Shown here: piece after piece, positions 28,153-38,987 of the stretch
How the letters are laid out: each line of letters begins with the position of its first letter
Numbering within the stretch: position 1 is the stretch's first letter
Assembly: GCA_913057135.1 (NCBI GenBank)
Contig: CAJXNM010000002.1
Coordinates: forward strand, 1 to 64,000
DNA length: 64,000 bases
DNA from: an uncultured Halieaceae bacterium
Lineage (GTDB): Bacteria > Pseudomonadota > Gammaproteobacteria > Pseudomonadales > Halieaceae
Reading direction: 5' to 3'
Program-made: the position numbers and the translations under genes
Notes under the pieces: generated by a model
What the model was told of the DNA's origin: nothing
The model's input: the letters and a program-made list of their open reading frames with translations, nothing else
The model's database searches: none

Positions 28153-31002
28153 ATGGATACCATTCAGGTACGGGGCGCACGCACTCACAACCTCAAAAAC
28201 ATTGACCTTGATATTCCCCGGGACAAGCTCGTAGTTATCACGGGCCTCTCGGGGTCGGGTAAGTCCTCTCTGGCCTTCGACACCTTATATGCCGAGGGTC
28301 AGCGGCGCTACGTTGAGAGCTTATCGACCTACGCCCGCCAATTCCTGTCCATGATGGAAAAGCCTGACATCGACCATATCGAAGGTCTGTCTCCCGCCAT
28401 CTCCATTGAACAAAAATCCACCTCCCACAACCCGCGCTCAACGGTGGGGACCATTACCGAGATCTACGACTACTTGCGGCTGCTGTTTGCTCGAGTCGGC
28501 GATCCACGCTGCCCGCGCCATAACATATCGCTGCAAGCGCAAACCGTGAGCCAAATGGTCGATGCGGTGCTGGCCATGCCCGAAGGGGCCAAACTCATGC
28601 TGCTGGCGCCGGTGATCAGGGATCGCAAAGGTGAGCATCTACATGTGTTCGAGCAGATGCGTGCGGCGGGTTTTATCCGAGTGCGTGTCGACGGCATCCT
28701 TGTGGATCTCGATGATGTGCCAGAGCTCGATAAGAAGCGGAAACATACCATTGAAGTCGTCGTCGATCGTTTCAAAGTCCGCGACGACTTGGGCTTGCGC
28801 TTAGCCGAGTCCTTCGAAACGGCCCTTGAGTTAACCGATGGTTTGGCCGCCGTTGCGCCTATGGACGGCGATGGGGAGGAGCTGCTGTTCTCGGCGCGCT
28901 ACGCCTGCCCGGAATGCGGTCATGCCATCGATGAACTGGAACCTAGGTTGTTCTCATTCAACAACCCTGCCGGTGCCTGTGCGAGTTGCGATGGCCTGGG
29001 GGTTACGCAATATTTTGATGAGGGTCGTGTCGTTGCCCACCCCGAGGCCAGTTTGGCCGCAGGCGCCATTCGAGGTTGGGATCGACGGAATGTCTATTAC
29101 TTCCATCTACTGACGTCGTTGGCGGACCACTACGGCTTTGACATTGATCAGCCCTTCGAATCCCTGCCGAAAAAATGTCGAGATGTCATTCTGCATGGCA
29201 GTGGCAGCCAAGAAATAGAGTTTGCCTACGTCAACGACCGGGGATCAGTATTCAAGCGCAAACATAAATTTGAAGGTATCTTGCCCAACCTAGAACGTCG
29301 CTACCGGGAGACGGATTCCCAGTCGGTGCGGGATGAGCTGGCTAAATTTGTCTCTGCAGCACCCTGCCACGATTGTGGCGGTACCCGTTTATGTGAAAAC
29401 GCGCGCAGCGTTTATGTTGATGAACGCACACTACCCAGTATTACCCATCTCTCGGTGGGTGACGCCTACGATTACTTCGAAGCGTTAACGCTTGATGGTC
29501 GCAAGGGCGAAATCGCCGATAAAATTCTAAAAGAGTTACGCGCCCGCTACCGTTTTCTCGTCGATGTTGGCCTTAACTACCTGACGCTAGATCGCAGTGC
29601 CGAAACCTTATCCGGTGGCGAGGCGCAGCGGATTCGACTGGCAAGTCAGATAGGTGCGGGCCTGGTAGGGGTTATGTATATCCTCGACGAACCCTCGATC
29701 GGCTTACACCAGCGGGATAACGAACGCCTGCTGCGCACACTGATCCACCTGCGCGATATCGGTAATACGGTGCTCGTGGTCGAGCATGACGAGGACGCTA
29801 TTCGCATGGCCGATCACGTCATTGACATCGGACCGGGTGCTGGCGTTCACGGCGGTACTGTTGTGGCACAGGGGCCCATCCAAACCATTCTTAACAGCGA
29901 GCAGTCCCTGACCGGGGCCTATTTGTCGGGCAAACGACGCATTGAGGTGCCCACCAAACGACGTAACCCTGACACCGCAAAACAACTGGTTGTCACCGGT
30001 TGCTGCGGCAATAATCTGCAAGATGTGACCCTTGAGTTACCCATAGGTCTGCTAACCTGCGTCACCGGCGTCTCGGGGTCGGGTAAATCGACACTCATCA
30101 ACGGCACCCTGTACCCATTGGCGGCTACCGCACTCAATGGCGCCACCACACTCAAAGCGGCGGCCCATAAAAAGGTTGTGGGACTGCAACATTTCGATAA
30201 ATGTATCGACATAGACCAAAGTCCCATCGGTCGGACACCGCGCTCTAATCCGGCAACCTATACCGGCATATTCACCCCCATTAGAGAGTTATTCGCCGGT
30301 ACCCAAGAGGCCCGGTCTCGGGGCTATAAGCCAGGTCGCTTCAGCTTTAACGTGCGTGGCGGGCGCTGTGAGGCCTGCCAGGGTGATGGCGTGACCAAAG
30401 TTGAAATGCATTTTTTACCGGACATCTACGTGCCCTGTGATGTCTGCAAAGGCAAGCGCTACAACCGAGAGACCCTGGAAATCCGCTACAAGGGCAGCAA
30501 CATATCGGAAGTACTCGATATGACGGTTGAAGATGCCCTCAGCTTTTTTGAGGCGGTGCCCGCTATCAATCGCAAATTACAAACGCTGGTGGATGTCGGC
30601 TTGTCCTATGTGCGACTCGGCCAAGCAGCGACGACACTATCGGGGGGAGAAGCTCAGCGGGTTAAACTATCGAGAGAATTATCAAAGCGAGACACCGGTA
30701 ACACGCTCTATATTCTCGATGAACCAACGACCGGTCTGCACTTCGAAGATATCCGACAGCTTCTCGAGGTTTTGCATCGGCTGCGGGACGGCGGAAACAC
30801 CGTTGTCATCATAGAACATAACCTCGACGTCATTAAAACCGCCGACTGGCTCATCGATCTGGGGCCCGAGGGTGGTTCAGGGGGTGGGCAGATCATCGCC
30901 ACCGGTACCCCAGAACAGGTAGCGGCCAACATGAACTCCCATACCGGCCGGTTCCTTGCACCGCTCTTGACCCAGTCAATAATCGACGGGGATCTTACTT
31001 AG
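28153..31002 (+). CDS. uvrA: excinuclease ABC subunit A
   Basis: The 949-residue damage-sensing ATPase belongs to nucleotide excision repair. It has two ABC modules with Walker A ([13 protein letters not shown] near residue 33 and [13 protein letters not shown] near 640), two signature loops ([10 protein letters not shown] and [15 protein letters not shown]) and two zinc modules (CPECGH...CASC and CEACQGDG...CDVC). The ATG at 28153 begins [18 protein letters not shown], the family start; the frame is open ten codons further up. No LexA site was recognised, although a TATACT element lies about 40 nt before the start. Confidence 0.97.
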   Translation: MDTIQVRGARTHNLKNIDLDIPRDKLVVITGLSGSGKSSLAFDTLYAEGQRRYVESLSTYARQFLSMMEKPDIDHIEGLSPAISIEQKSTSHNPRSTVGTITEIYDYLRLLFARVGDPRCPRHNISLQAQTVSQMVDAVLAMPEGAKLMLLAPVIRDRKGEHLHVFEQMRAAGFIRVRVDGILVDLDDVPELDKKRKHTIEVVVDRFKVRDDLGLRLAESFETALELTDGLAAVAPMDGDGEELLFSARYACPECGHAIDELEPRLFSFNNPAGACASCDGLGVTQYFDEGRVVAHPEASLAAGAIRGWDRRNVYYFHLLTSLADHYGFDIDQPFESLPKKCRDVILHGSGSQEIEFAYVNDRGSVFKRKHKFEGILPNLERRYRETDSQSVRDELAKFVSAAPCHDCGGTRLCENARSVYVDERTLPSITHLSVGDAYDYFEALTLDGRKGEIADKILKELRARYRFLVDVGLNYLTLDRSAETLSGGEAQRIRLASQIGAGLVGVMYILDEPSIGLHQRDNERLLRTLIHLRDIGNTVLVVEHDEDAIRMADHVIDIGPGAGVHGGTVVAQGPIQTILNSEQSLTGAYLSGKRRIEVPTKRRNPDTAKQLVVTGCCGNNLQDVTLELPIGLLTCVTGVSGSGKSTLINGTLYPLAATALNGATTLKAAAHKKVVGLQHFDKCIDIDQSPIGRTPRSNPATYTGIFTPIRELFAGTQEARSRGYKPGRFSFNVRGGRCEACQGDGVTKVEMHFLPDIYVPCDVCKGKRYNRETLEIRYKGSNISEVLDMTVEDALSFFEAVPAINRKLQTLVDVGLSYVRLGQAATTLSGGEAQRVKLSRELSKRDTGNTLYILDEPTTGLHFEDIRQLLEVLHRLRDGGNTVVIIEHNLDVIKTADWLIDLGPEGGSGGGQIIATGTPEQVAANMNSHTGRFLAPLLTQSIIDGDLT

Positions 31003-31019
31003 GCAGTTCAGAGCAAGAC

Positions 31020-31050
31020 TGGACATCACCCGCGAACGCTAGCCTATAAT
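31020..31050 (+). promoter_or_regulatory. probable promoter of the DUF2946-TonB copper receptor pair
   Basis: TGGACA (5 of 6), 19 bases, TATAAT. The predicted start falls at or next to the ATG at 31058, so the transcript would be leaderless or nearly so. The 19-base spacing is long, so the -35 assignment is tentative. Confidence 0.5.
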
Positions 31051-31057
31051 GCGCGCC

Positions 31058-31462
31058 ATGAGCTCGCCCCTTATCCAGCGATTACACAAAGCGCCCGCTA
31101 ACCAGAATATTGCTCTGGCACTGGCGGGGCTTACGCTGGTCATGCAATTCATGGTGGCACTGCTGGTGGCGCCGGTTGTGCAGACCATTGAAGGTGACGA
31201 TGGCACGGTCACCGTTGTGCTGTGTAACGTTCAAGGCGAGCGCTACACCACCCTCGATATTCCCGATCTGGCGAGCGACGGCGACGACTGGTGCCCCGCC
31301 CTCGTCTTGGGCCACATCACCGGCACTGCCGCACTCGCCCATGTGGATGTCGATGCTTTCTTGCCGGAAGGTGGCTCAGGCTATGTCATCGGCCCGATTA
31401 CTGAGCCCATTCACCAGACTCGATTCCCGGACTTCACAGGTCGAGCACCACCCCTAAGCTGA
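31058..31462 (+). CDS. DUF2946-like protein next to a TonB copper receptor
   Basis: The 134-residue protein has one strong hydrophobic segment (NIALALAGLTLVMQFMVALLVAPVV), which may be a signal anchor, and two Cys in VVLCNVQG and DDWCPALVLGH. This layout resembles the DUF2946 family, often found beside TonB copper receptors of the OprC/NosA type, as here. I cannot confirm the family without a profile search. The ATG at 31058 is chosen over an ATG at 31049 that overlaps the TATAAT box. Confidence 0.55.
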   Translation: MSSPLIQRLHKAPANQNIALALAGLTLVMQFMVALLVAPVVQTIEGDDGTVTVVLCNVQGERYTTLDIPDLASDGDDWCPALVLGHITGTAALAHVDVDAFLPEGGSGYVIGPITEPIHQTRFPDFTGRAPPLS

Positions 31463-31531
31463 CATTGTATCCTTCCCGGCGTGGCAACGTGCCCGCCCTC
31501 GATCACTGTCTTTTTATTTACGGGGTTCACC

Positions 31532-33583
31532 ATGACATTCTCCTTAAAGCGGCTTACCTGCGCGGTGGCCGCTATTAGCTGTAGTCACCTCAGTGTTGCC
31601 GATCACGATCACCAAGTCATAGAGACCGTCAACGTAATAGGCCAAGCCATACCAACGGCGGTCACACGTACTGATATGAACCAGCTTTCCCCTGGGCTCG
31701 AAACCGGGGATAGCTTGCGCGATTTGCTAGGCGTTTCCGGCTCTCGCATGGGCGGCCACGGTATCGACCCTACCATCCGAGGTCTTAGCCAGACACAACT
31801 CAACGTGCTGCTTGACGGGGCCTATGTTCACGGCGGCTGCCCAAACCGGATGGACCCACCCACCTCCTACGCCTCGGCCATAGGCTTTGAGGAGGTCACC
31901 GTCATTAGAGGTTCCCAAACACTCGCCTATGGTGGTGGTGGTCCGGGGGGAACTGTTCTGTTCTCTCGTGTAACCGAGCCTTTTGCTGACGACGGAGAAA
32001 TTCGCGGTAAACTGTCAGCCGCATGGCGTGGCAATAGCAACACCCGTGATTTAAATGCAGATATCGCCCTAGGCAATCAGCAGATGTACGTAAGGGCCCT
32101 TGTTGGGCAGTCCGATAGCGGCAATTATGAGGACGGCAACGGCGAGATTGTGCGTGCAGCCTACAGAGAGTACGCGGGAACCCTTCTGCTCGGCTATACA
32201 CCCTCAACGGACACCCGTGTAGAACTGAGTTTGGACCGACAGGACACTCTGGATGCACTTTACCCTGGCGCCGGTATGGATAGCCCGGAAGCGATCAACA
32301 CCACTGTTCGCGTGAAAGCAGAGACACGTTGGGGCTCCCTCGATAAGCTGCGTCTTGAGCTCTACTCATCCAATGTCGATCACGTCATGGACAGCTACAG
32401 CTTACGCACGACTTCACCCATGCGAATGCGAGCCCCCTCCACCTCTGACACGGTTGGCGGACGCGCTGTTGTCGAATTCAACAACGATTGGGGAGCATGG
32501 ACCGTGGGCATTGACGGTCAATACAATGACCGCGCCGCGCAACGTTACAATGATGCAATCGATCCTCCAGCATTGAACTCTCTGCTATGGCCAGACGTCA
32601 GTATCGATCAAACCGGTGTATTCGCTGAGCTAGAGCGGCCGCTTAATCCCTCGTGGTCAGTTAAAGGCGGCTTGCGTTATGACTATGTGACCTCTTCAGC
32701 CTCGGAAACGGATGTCAAACCCGCAGGTATGGCATTGAGCCCGATGTCGCTCTACGAGCTGTACTACGGTGATACCGACACCGACCGTACTGACCGCAAT
32801 ATTGGCGGTCTGTTGCGGCTGGAATACACCCCCAACAGCGGGCAACAACGTTGGTATGCCGGGGTATCACGCAGCGTGCGTACGCCCGATGCAACCGAGC
32901 GCTACATTGCCTCTAACGGCATGATGCCAAGCGCACGCTGGGTCGGCGACCCAGGGCTGGCACCGGAGATACACCATCAGTTTGAACTAGGGCTGAGCCA
33001 GCAGTGGCAACGGGTAAATCTTGAAGCGGCTGTCTACCTCAACCGAGTCAATGATTATGTCTTGCGCGATCGCTGGGTAGAGCCCATGAACAATGCCAGT
33101 ATCTACCGAAACATCGATGCCACACTGATGGGTACAGAATTGCGATTACAGGTCGCACTGACCGAGGGGCTCAACGCGGAGTTTGGACTCTCTAGCGTAC
33201 GAGGTACCAACCGAACAGATAACCGAGACCTCGCTCAAATCCCTCCCCTCGAAGGCCTGGCCAGTCTGAACTGGCATAAGGGGGCATGGAGCGCCGGAGC
33301 ACAGCTGCAATGGGCAGCGACACAAACCCGCGTTGACACCCTGTCGTCCAGTGGCATCCCAGGTCAGGGACTCGACGTACGCGAAACACCCGGCTGGGGT
33401 ATCGTCAACCTTAATCTGTCCTACCAGATCTCGTCATCGGTCCTACTGGAATCCGGTATCGATAACGCCCTCGATAAAGCCTATGCTCAGCATCTCAACA
33501 GAGGCAACGCGTTCGACCCGACGCAAATACAGGTCACCGAACCGGGCCGAGCTGCCTGGCTTAGGGTAACTGCAACCTTCTAA
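31532..33583 (+). CDS. TonB-dependent copper receptor (OprC/NosA type)
   Basis: The 683-residue outer-membrane receptor has a signal peptide (MTFSLKRLTCAVAAI...SVA), a plug domain (NVIGQAIPTAVTRTD, SLRDLLGVSGSRMGGHGIDPTIRG), and the copper-receptor signature VHGGCPNRMDPPTSY followed by VTVIRGSQTLAYGGGGPGGTVLF. The 22-strand barrel follows and ends AWLRVTATF with the terminal aromatic. A His-rich start after cleavage (DHDHQ) may bind metal. GGGG before the ATG at 31532 supports this start over the frame opening at 31481. It lies 69 nt after the DUF2946-like gene. The likely substrate is copper, by family. Confidence 0.85.
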   Translation: MTFSLKRLTCAVAAISCSHLSVADHDHQVIETVNVIGQAIPTAVTRTDMNQLSPGLETGDSLRDLLGVSGSRMGGHGIDPTIRGLSQTQLNVLLDGAYVHGGCPNRMDPPTSYASAIGFEEVTVIRGSQTLAYGGGGPGGTVLFSRVTEPFADDGEIRGKLSAAWRGNSNTRDLNADIALGNQQMYVRALVGQSDSGNYEDGNGEIVRAAYREYAGTLLLGYTPSTDTRVELSLDRQDTLDALYPGAGMDSPEAINTTVRVKAETRWGSLDKLRLELYSSNVDHVMDSYSLRTTSPMRMRAPSTSDTVGGRAVVEFNNDWGAWTVGIDGQYNDRAAQRYNDAIDPPALNSLLWPDVSIDQTGVFAELERPLNPSWSVKGGLRYDYVTSSASETDVKPAGMALSPMSLYELYYGDTDTDRTDRNIGGLLRLEYTPNSGQQRWYAGVSRSVRTPDATERYIASNGMMPSARWVGDPGLAPEIHHQFELGLSQQWQRVNLEAAVYLNRVNDYVLRDRWVEPMNNASIYRNIDATLMGTELRLQVALTEGLNAEFGLSSVRGTNRTDNRDLAQIPPLEGLASLNWHKGAWSAGAQLQWAATQTRVDTLSSSGIPGQGLDVRETPGWGIVNLNLSYQISSSVLLESGIDNALDKAYAQHLNRGNAFDPTQIQVTEPGRAAWLRVTATF

Positions 33584-33614
33584 CGACAGGCCCTTCTAAA
33601 AACGGCCGTCGCTC

Positions 33615-33656
33615 CATTGCTCGGGGTGCGCTCAGAACATAGCACCCCGAGCAATG
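33615..33656. repeat. 15-bp perfect inverted repeat between the copper receptor and rplQ
   Basis: The arms CATTGCTCGGGGTGC (33615-33629) and its exact complement (33642-33656) enclose 12 bases. It would form a very stable RNA hairpin on either strand but has no T-run after it. It stands between two convergent genes, 32 nt after the receptor stop. Confidence 0.8.
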
Positions 33657-33700
33657 TCACCTGCAGTAAGAAGACGCCTATCGGCTCTAATGAGACCCCA

Positions 33701-33738
33701 ATAAAAAACCCCGGGTGCCTAGCAACCGGGGTTTTCAT
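33701..33738. terminator. bidirectional terminator between the copper receptor and rplQ
   Basis: The stem AAAACCCCGG (33705-33714) pairs with CCGGGGTTTT (33726-33735). Read leftward it ends in TTTTTT and is a strong terminator for the alpha operon after rplQ. Read rightward it ends in TTTT and can also stop the copper-receptor transcript. Confidence 0.85.
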
Positions 33739-33761
33739 TTGAAACGCGGCGAGACGATAAC

Positions 33762-34163
33762 TTACTCGTCGTCATCACCCTCAATATCATCAATAAACTC
33801 AGGCTCAGGTCGATCTACCAACTCGACATAGGCCATGGGTGCCTTATCTCCAGCGCGGTAACCACACTTCAAAATGCGGATGTAACCACCGGGGCGCTCT
33901 TGATAACGTGGGCCAAGTTCATTGAACAATTTGCCGACCGCTTCCTTGCTGCGGGTGCGATCAAAGGCGAGACGACGATTAGCTACGCTGTCAGTCTTAG
34001 CCAATGTGATGAGCGGCTCCGCATAGCTGCGCAGCTCTTTCGCCTTGGGCAACGTAGTCTTGATCAGTTCGTGCTCAACTAGGGACACCGCCATATTACG
34101 GAACATGGCTTTGCGGTGGGAGCTGTTGCGGTTTAGCTGTCGACCGCTGTGACGATGACGCAT
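33762..34163 (-). CDS. rplQ: 50S ribosomal protein L17
   Basis: The 133-residue L17 is the last gene of the alpha operon. It begins [24 protein letters not shown] and ends in an acidic tail ([14 protein letters not shown]) a little longer than in E. coli. It follows rpoA after 56 nt, and a terminator follows. Confidence 0.97.
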   Translation of the reverse strand: MRHRHSGRQLNRNSSHRKAMFRNMAVSLVEHELIKTTLPKAKELRSYAEPLITLAKTDSVANRRLAFDRTRSKEAVGKLFNELGPRYQERPGGYIRILKCGYRAGDKAPMAYVELVDRPEPEFIDDIEGDDDE

Positions 34164-34219
34164 TGTTGTATTCCTTTCGTAAGGCTGCCTTCGCGGCAGG
34201 CCGATGGGGTCCTATAAAC

Positions 34220-35224
34220 TTAGACGCTCAGCAGACGCTCGTCATTTCGGAGACTAGCTGGAGGCCAATTCTCGAGGCGCATACCCAAAGACAAGCCACG
34301 AGACGCCAATACGTCTTTGATCTCGGTGAGTGACTTCTTGCCCAAGTTAGGTGTCTTGAGAAGCTCCACTTCGGTGCGCTGTACAAGATCACCGATGTAG
34401 TAAATATTTTCTGCTTTCAGGCAGTTCGCCGAACGCACGGTTAACTCTAGGTCGTCAACGGGTCGTAGCAAAATGGGGTCGACTTCGTCATCCGCTTCTG
34501 CTGTCGCAGTTTGTGCCTCGCTCTCCAGGTCAACAAACACTGAAAGTTGCTGCTGGAGAATGGTCGCCGCACGACGGATGGCTTCCTCGGGGTCGATGGT
34601 GCCATTCGTTTCCAGGTCGATAACGAGTTTGTCGAGGTCGGTACGCTGCTCAACACGGGCTGCATCCACCACATAAGAAACACGACGAATTGGCGAGAAT
34701 GACGCATCTAGCTGTAAACGGCCGATCGAACGGGTTTCTTCTTCGGGATTTTCACGGGCGTCGGCGGGTGAGTAGCCACGGCCACGCTCCGCCACCAGAC
34801 GAATAACCATTTCCCGGTCAGAGGTGATCGTACAAATGACGTGGTTCGGGTTGCAAATTTCCACATCGTGATCGACTTGAATATCACCCGCGGTAACGGT
34901 GCACGGCCCTTTAGCGACCAAAGAGAACTCGGCCTCGTCCTTGCTTGCCATGGTAAGGGCAACACCCTTCAAGTTGAGCAGGATCTCGATGACATCCTCT
35001 TGCACGCCCTCGATCGCCGAGTATTCGTGCAGAACACCGTCAATCTCGGCTTCCGTAATGGCGCAGCCCGGCATAGAAGACAGCAGAATACGACGCAGTG
35101 CGTTGCCAAGGGTGTGACCGAAGCCGCGCTCGAGCGGCTCTAGGGTTACCTGAGCACGCGTCGACGACTTTTCGTCAACCTTGATGACGCGGGGCGTTAA
35201 AAACTCATTAACCGAACTGGACAT
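34220..35224 (-). CDS. rpoA: RNA polymerase alpha subunit
   Basis: The 334-residue alpha subunit has an N-terminal dimerisation domain ([21 protein letters not shown]), a flexible acidic linker ([14 protein letters not shown]) and a C-terminal domain with the DNA- and activator-contact surface ([20 protein letters not shown] and [15 protein letters not shown]). It lies between rpsD and rplQ in the usual alpha-operon order. Confidence 0.98.
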   Translation of the reverse strand: MSSSVNEFLTPRVIKVDEKSSTRAQVTLEPLERGFGHTLGNALRRILLSSMPGCAITEAEIDGVLHEYSAIEGVQEDVIEILLNLKGVALTMASKDEAEFSLVAKGPCTVTAGDIQVDHDVEICNPNHVICTITSDREMVIRLVAERGRGYSPADARENPEEETRSIGRLQLDASFSPIRRVSYVVDAARVEQRTDLDKLVIDLETNGTIDPEEAIRRAATILQQQLSVFVDLESEAQTATAEADDEVDPILLRPVDDLELTVRSANCLKAENIYYIGDLVQRTEVELLKTPNLGKKSLTEIKDVLASRGLSLGMRLENWPPASLRNDERLLSV

Positions 35225-35274
35225 AAACCACCTGTAATAAAAGCGAATGTGGGGAACGTATTACTGCCAAAAAA

Positions 35275-35895
35275 TTACTTGGAGTACAGCTCCACGATCA
35301 GGTTTTCGTTGATCTCGTTAGAGAGGTCTTGGCGGTCAGGACGGGCTTTGAACGTCCCCTCCAGTTTGTCGGCATTCACTTCCAACCACTCGGGCTCACC
35401 CCGTTGCTCGGCAAGCGATACCGCGGATTGAATGCGCAGCTGCTTTTTCGCCTTTTCACGCACAGCTACAGTATCGCCGGGCTTTACTTGATAAGAGGGG
35501 ATGTTCACCACAGCACCATTCACCAGGATACCCTTGTGAGATACCAACTGGCGCGCTTCTGCACGGGTTGAGCCGAAACCCATTCGATAAACCACGTTAT
35601 CGAGTCGTCCCTCTAGAAGCAGAAGCAGGTTCTCACCCGTAGCGCCCTTCATGCGCGCCGCTTCCTTGTAGTAGTTACGGAACTGCTTTTCCAACACGCC
35701 ATAAATACGACGCACTTTCTGCTTTTCGCGCAACTGAATACCGTAGTCGGACAGGCGACCGCGACGAGCGCCGTGCTGGCCTGGGGCGGTTTCGGGTTTG
35801 CACTTGGCATCGAGGGCACGTACGCCACTCTTTAATTGCAGATCGGTGCCTTCACGTCGGGAAAGCTTGCACTTCGGTCCAATATATCGAGCCAT
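35275..35895 (-). CDS. rpsD: 30S ribosomal protein S4
   Basis: The 206-residue S4 begins [24 protein letters not shown] and has the S4 RNA-binding domain ([26 protein letters not shown]). There is no zinc-type Cys cluster. S4 is the known translational repressor of the alpha operon in E. coli, acting at the leader before rpsM. Confidence 0.98.
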   Translation of the reverse strand: MARYIGPKCKLSRREGTDLQLKSGVRALDAKCKPETAPGQHGARRGRLSDYGIQLREKQKVRRIYGVLEKQFRNYYKEAARMKGATGENLLLLLEGRLDNVVYRMGFGSTRAEARQLVSHKGILVNGAVVNIPSYQVKPGDTVAVREKAKKQLRIQSAVSLAEQRGEPEWLEVNADKLEGTFKARPDRQDLSNEINENLIVELYSK

Positions 35896-35920
35896 ACTGT
35901 TCTATTCCTCGGCAGCCAGC

Positions 35921-36319
35921 TTAAACGCGGCGCTTCTTGGGCGGACGACATCCGTTATGGGGGATAGGCGTCACGTCGGTGATGTTGTTGACTTTGTAAC
36001 CACAGGCATTAAGAGCGCGAACCGCCGATTCACGACCCGGACCGGGACCCTTCACCTCTACGTCCAGATTCTTCAATCCGTACTCTTTAGCGGCTTCACC
36101 AGCGCGCTCAGCGGCAACCTGAGCCGCAAACGGCGTCGATTTACGCGAACCACGGAACCCCGAACCACCCGCAGTGGCCCAGCTCAGGGTGTTACCCTGT
36201 CGGTCGGTAATGGTCACAATGGTGTTATTGAACGATGCATGGATGTGTGCAACGCCGTCGACAACCTGCTTAGTAATCTTGCGCTTGGTCGTCTTGGTGT
36301 TTTTGGCATTCTTGGCCAT
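35921..36319 (-). CDS. rpsK: 30S ribosomal protein S11
   Basis: The 132-residue S11 contains [19 protein letters not shown] and the conserved end [20 protein letters not shown]...[13 protein letters not shown]. It sits between rpsM and rpsD with a 78-nt gap before it that holds a small GC hairpin (CGGC-CCCGT-GCCG). Confidence 0.98.
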   Translation of the reverse strand: MAKNAKNTKTTKRKITKQVVDGVAHIHASFNNTIVTITDRQGNTLSWATAGGSGFRGSRKSTPFAAQVAAERAGEAAKEYGLKNLDVEVKGPGPGRESAVRALNACGYKVNNITDVTPIPHNGCRPPKKRRV

Positions 36320-36397
36320 GATTTCCCTACTTCTATATCAACACTACAAATTAGGATGTAGCTACACAAGAGACCGGCACGGGGCCGATCCCCACAT

Positions 36398-36754
36398 TTA
36401 CTTACGGATTGGCTTACGCGGTCCTTTGCGAGTACGCGCATTGGTTTTAGTGCGCTGACCACGCAACGGCAAACCCTTACGATGTCGCAGACCCCGATTA
36501 CAACCCAAATCCATCAAACGCTTGATGTTCATCGAGACCTCACGGCGGAGGTCGCCCTCGACGGTCATCTCGCTGATCAAACCACGCAACTGATCGAGCT
36601 CGGCCTCGGACAACTCACCCACCTTAGTAGTGGGCGCAATACCCGTGGCTTCTAGCAATCGCTTGGCCTGAGTGGGACCCACGCCATAGATGTACGTCAG
36701 CGAAATCACTGCATGCTTGTTATCAGGAATGTTGACACCGGCGATACGCGCCAT
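36398..36754 (-). CDS. rpsM: 30S ribosomal protein S13
   Basis: The 118-residue S13 is the first gene of the alpha operon. [19 protein letters not shown] is the family start, at ATG 36754 with GGAGAT upstream; the open frame to 36817 is leader. The basic C-terminal tail ([19 protein letters not shown]) reaches the P-site tRNA. Its own promoter lies at 36841-36869. Confidence 0.97.
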   Translation of the reverse strand: MARIAGVNIPDNKHAVISLTYIYGVGPTQAKRLLEATGIAPTTKVGELSEAELDQLRGLISEMTVEGDLRREVSMNIKRLMDLGCNRGLRHRKGLPLRGQRTKTNARTRKGPRKPIRK

Positions 36755-36834
36755 CGATTTATCTCCAAACGTTGACTGTAGCAACGGCCCATTGGGCGGC
36801 CACCACAGTAGTCGCAACCCCCTCGGTTAAAGGG
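36755..36834 (-). promoter_or_regulatory. alpha-operon leader, candidate S4 control site
   Basis: These 80 bases lie between the predicted start of transcription and the rpsM ATG. They can form GCCC-AAT-GGGC inside an ACTGT...ACAGT stem. S4 represses rpsM through a pseudoknot leader in E. coli. The sequence here is not alike, so this role rests on position only. Confidence 0.4.
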
Positions 36835-36840
36835 GCGCGA

Positions 36841-36869
36841 ATATTACTGATTTGTGGAACAAAACTCAA
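36841..36869 (-). promoter_or_regulatory. sigma70-type promoter of the alpha operon (rpsM)
   Basis: TTGAGT, 17 bases, TAATAT, then TCGCGCCCCTTT. It starts 6 nt after the rpmJ stop codon. The discriminator and start region match those of the rpsJ and rpsL promoters at 10 of 12 positions. Confidence 0.75.
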
Positions 36870-36874
36870 TGCTT

Positions 36875-36991
36875 TCAGCCTTGGCGTTGCTTATGACGTG
36901 GATCTGAGGAACAGATCACACGTACTACACCATTGCGCCGAACCACTTTGCAGTTCCGACAGATTTTCTTAACGGAAGCTCGTACTTTCAT
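36875..36991 (-). CDS. rpmJ: 50S ribosomal protein L36, zinc-binding form
   Basis: The 38-residue L36 ([20 protein letters not shown], ending DPRHKQRQG) has the zinc ligands Cys11, Cys14, Cys27 and His33. It lies 16 nt after secY and ends the spc operon; the alpha-operon promoter follows directly. Confidence 0.97.
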   Translation of the reverse strand: MKVRASVKKICRNCKVVRRNGVVRVICSSDPRHKQRQG

Positions 36992-37007
36992 CTTTTGCTC
37001 CTGGAAC

Positions 37008-38333
37008 CTACCGCAGCCGGCCAGCAGGGCCGGAATTGGCCAGGTTGGCCTTCTTCATCACACCTTCATACTGATGTGACATCAAATGACTTTGGACTTG
37101 CGCCATGAAATCCATGACCACAACCACCACGATTAACATTGAGGTGCCACCCAGGTAGAACGGCACGTTGAACATCACCACCAGGAACTGCGGCAACAAA
37201 CACACCAAAGCGATGTAGGCAGAACCAAAAACCGTTAACCGTGTGAGCACGCCGTCGATATAGTTGGCGGTCTGTGGCCCCGGACGAATACCTGGGACAA
37301 ACGCACCGGAACGCTTTAGGTTGTCGGCGACCTCTTGGGGGTTAAACATCAGTGCCGTGTAGAAGAAACAGAAGAACACGATGAACCCGGTGAACAGCAA
37401 AATATTAAGTGGCTGCCCTGGACCAATCGCGACCGCAAGGTCCTGCAACCAATCAGCGCTATCGGCGCTACCAAACCACTGCGCAACCGAGGCTGGGAAC
37501 AGCAAAATGGAGCTGGCAAAGATAGCGGGGATGACACCTGCCATGTTGACCTTTAGTGGCAGGTGAGATGACTGGGACTGGTACATCTGACGCCCCTGCT
37601 GACGCTTTGCGTAATTCACCGTGATGCGCCGCTGGCCGCGCTCGATGAACACCACCAAATAGATAACCACCACCGCGAGGGCAATGATAGCCAGCAAAAT
37701 CAGTATGTTGAGCTCTCCTTGACGCGCCTGCTCCAAAGACTGGCCCAACGCTGCGGGCAACCCCGCCGCGATACCGGCGAAGATCAACAGCGAGATACCG
37801 TTGCCAATACCTCGTTCAGTAATCTGCTCACCCAACCACATCATGAATACGGCACCGGTCACTAGGGACGTCACCGCAATCACAAAAAAGCTGATGCTGC
37901 TATCGAAAGACAAGCCCTGGTTCGCCAGACCCACCGTCATGCCGGATCCTTGGACGAACGCCAATAACACGGTTAAGTACCGGGTGTACTGGGAGATCTT
38001 ACGACGACCCGACTCACCCTCTTTTTTCAACTGCTCTAGCTGAGGCGTAACCGCCGTCATCAACTGCATAATAATAGACGCAGAGATGTAAGGCAGGATG
38101 CCCAACGCCAGAATACTCATACGCTCGAGAGCGCCACCGGAAAATACGTTCGCCAACCCGAGAATGGTGCCCTGGTTCTGATCGAACAAGGCCGCCAGTT
38201 GCTCGGGGTCGATACCGGGTACCGGGATATGAGTACCAATGCGATAAACAATCAGCGCAAGCAAAACAAAACGGAGGCGCCCTAAAAGCTCCCCCATTCC
38301 CGCTGCGTTCATCGAAGGCATGCCGTTTGCCAT
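37008..38333 (-). CDS. secY: preprotein translocase subunit SecY
   Basis: The 441-residue channel protein of the Sec translocon has ten predicted membrane helices. It shows [17 protein letters not shown] after helix 1, the plug region [27 protein letters not shown] (family form) and the cytoplasmic loop with PGIRPGPQT. It follows rplO after 3 nt in the spc operon, as in E. coli. Confidence 0.97.
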   Translation of the reverse strand: MANGMPSMNAAGMGELLGRLRFVLLALIVYRIGTHIPVPGIDPEQLAALFDQNQGTILGLANVFSGGALERMSILALGILPYISASIIMQLMTAVTPQLEQLKKEGESGRRKISQYTRYLTVLLAFVQGSGMTVGLANQGLSFDSSISFFVIAVTSLVTGAVFMMWLGEQITERGIGNGISLLIFAGIAAGLPAALGQSLEQARQGELNILILLAIIALAVVVIYLVVFIERGQRRITVNYAKRQQGRQMYQSQSSHLPLKVNMAGVIPAIFASSILLFPASVAQWFGSADSADWLQDLAVAIGPGQPLNILLFTGFIVFFCFFYTALMFNPQEVADNLKRSGAFVPGIRPGPQTANYIDGVLTRLTVFGSAYIALVCLLPQFLVVMFNVPFYLGGTSMLIVVVVVMDFMAQVQSHLMSHQYEGVMKKANLANSGPAGRLR

Positions 38334-38336
38334 GGC

Positions 38337-38783
38337 TTAAGCCTCTACGCTCCCGCCTGCAGCTTCGATAGCCTCACGTGCGCCCTTCGTTACCGCCAAA
38401 CCTTTCACGTGAATAGCGCGATCTACCGCGCCCGACAGAAAGACACGAGCTCGCAATACGTCTTCTTTAATCAGGTCTGCAGCCTTAAGCGCAGCCAAAT
38501 CGGCGACATCGCCTTCAACGCGGTTTAGCTCGTGCAGACGAACTTGCGCCGTGGTGCGACCGATACGTGATGTAAAACCATACTTCGGCAAACGCTTCTG
38601 AAGTGGCATCTGACCGCCTTCGAAGCCTGGCTTAACGGTACCGCCCGAGCGTGCTTTCAGACCCTTGTGGCCACGACCTGCGGTCTTACCCAAACCCGAG
38701 CCGATACCACGACCGACACGCTTGGCCGCGCGCTTCTCGCCGTCGGCGGGGCGCAGGTTATTTAAACGCATCTCTTCAGCCAT
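38337..38783 (-). CDS. rplO: 50S ribosomal protein L15
   Basis: The 148-residue L15 has [21 protein letters not shown] and the Gly-rich [21 protein letters not shown]. Three in-frame ATGs exist. The one at 38783 (MAEEMRL), with AAGGTG 6 nt upstream and an 8-nt overlap with rpmD, is preferred; 38771 (MRLNNL) is closer to the E. coli start but has its GAG too near. Confidence 0.93.
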   Translation of the reverse strand: MAEEMRLNNLRPADGEKRAAKRVGRGIGSGLGKTAGRGHKGLKARSGGTVKPGFEGGQMPLQKRLPKYGFTSRIGRTTAQVRLHELNRVEGDVADLAALKAADLIKEDVLRARVFLSGAVDRAIHVKGLAVTKGAREAIEAAGGSVEA

Positions 38784-38970
38784 TGGCTTCACCTTCTACG
38801 CGAACCATATAGTTCACCTTGTTGATCATTCCACGCACTGACGGGGTATCTTCTACCTCGACCGTGTGTCCAATACGTCGAAGACCCAACCCAGCCACGC
38901 AGGCCTGGTGGTTCTTCAACCGACCGGAGGTACTCTTGACCAGGGTCACTTTGATCATTGACTTGCTCAT
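38776..38970 (-). CDS. rpmD: 50S ribosomal protein L30
   Basis: The 64-residue L30 contains [29 protein letters not shown] in its core. The real start is MSKSMIKV at 38970; the frame is open into rpsE. It overlaps rplO. Confidence 0.95.
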   Translation of the reverse strand: MSKSMIKVTLVKSTSGRLKNHQACVAGLGLRRIGHTVEVEDTPSVRGMINKVNYMVRVEGEANG

Positions 38971-38987
38971 CTCAACAGACTCCGACC

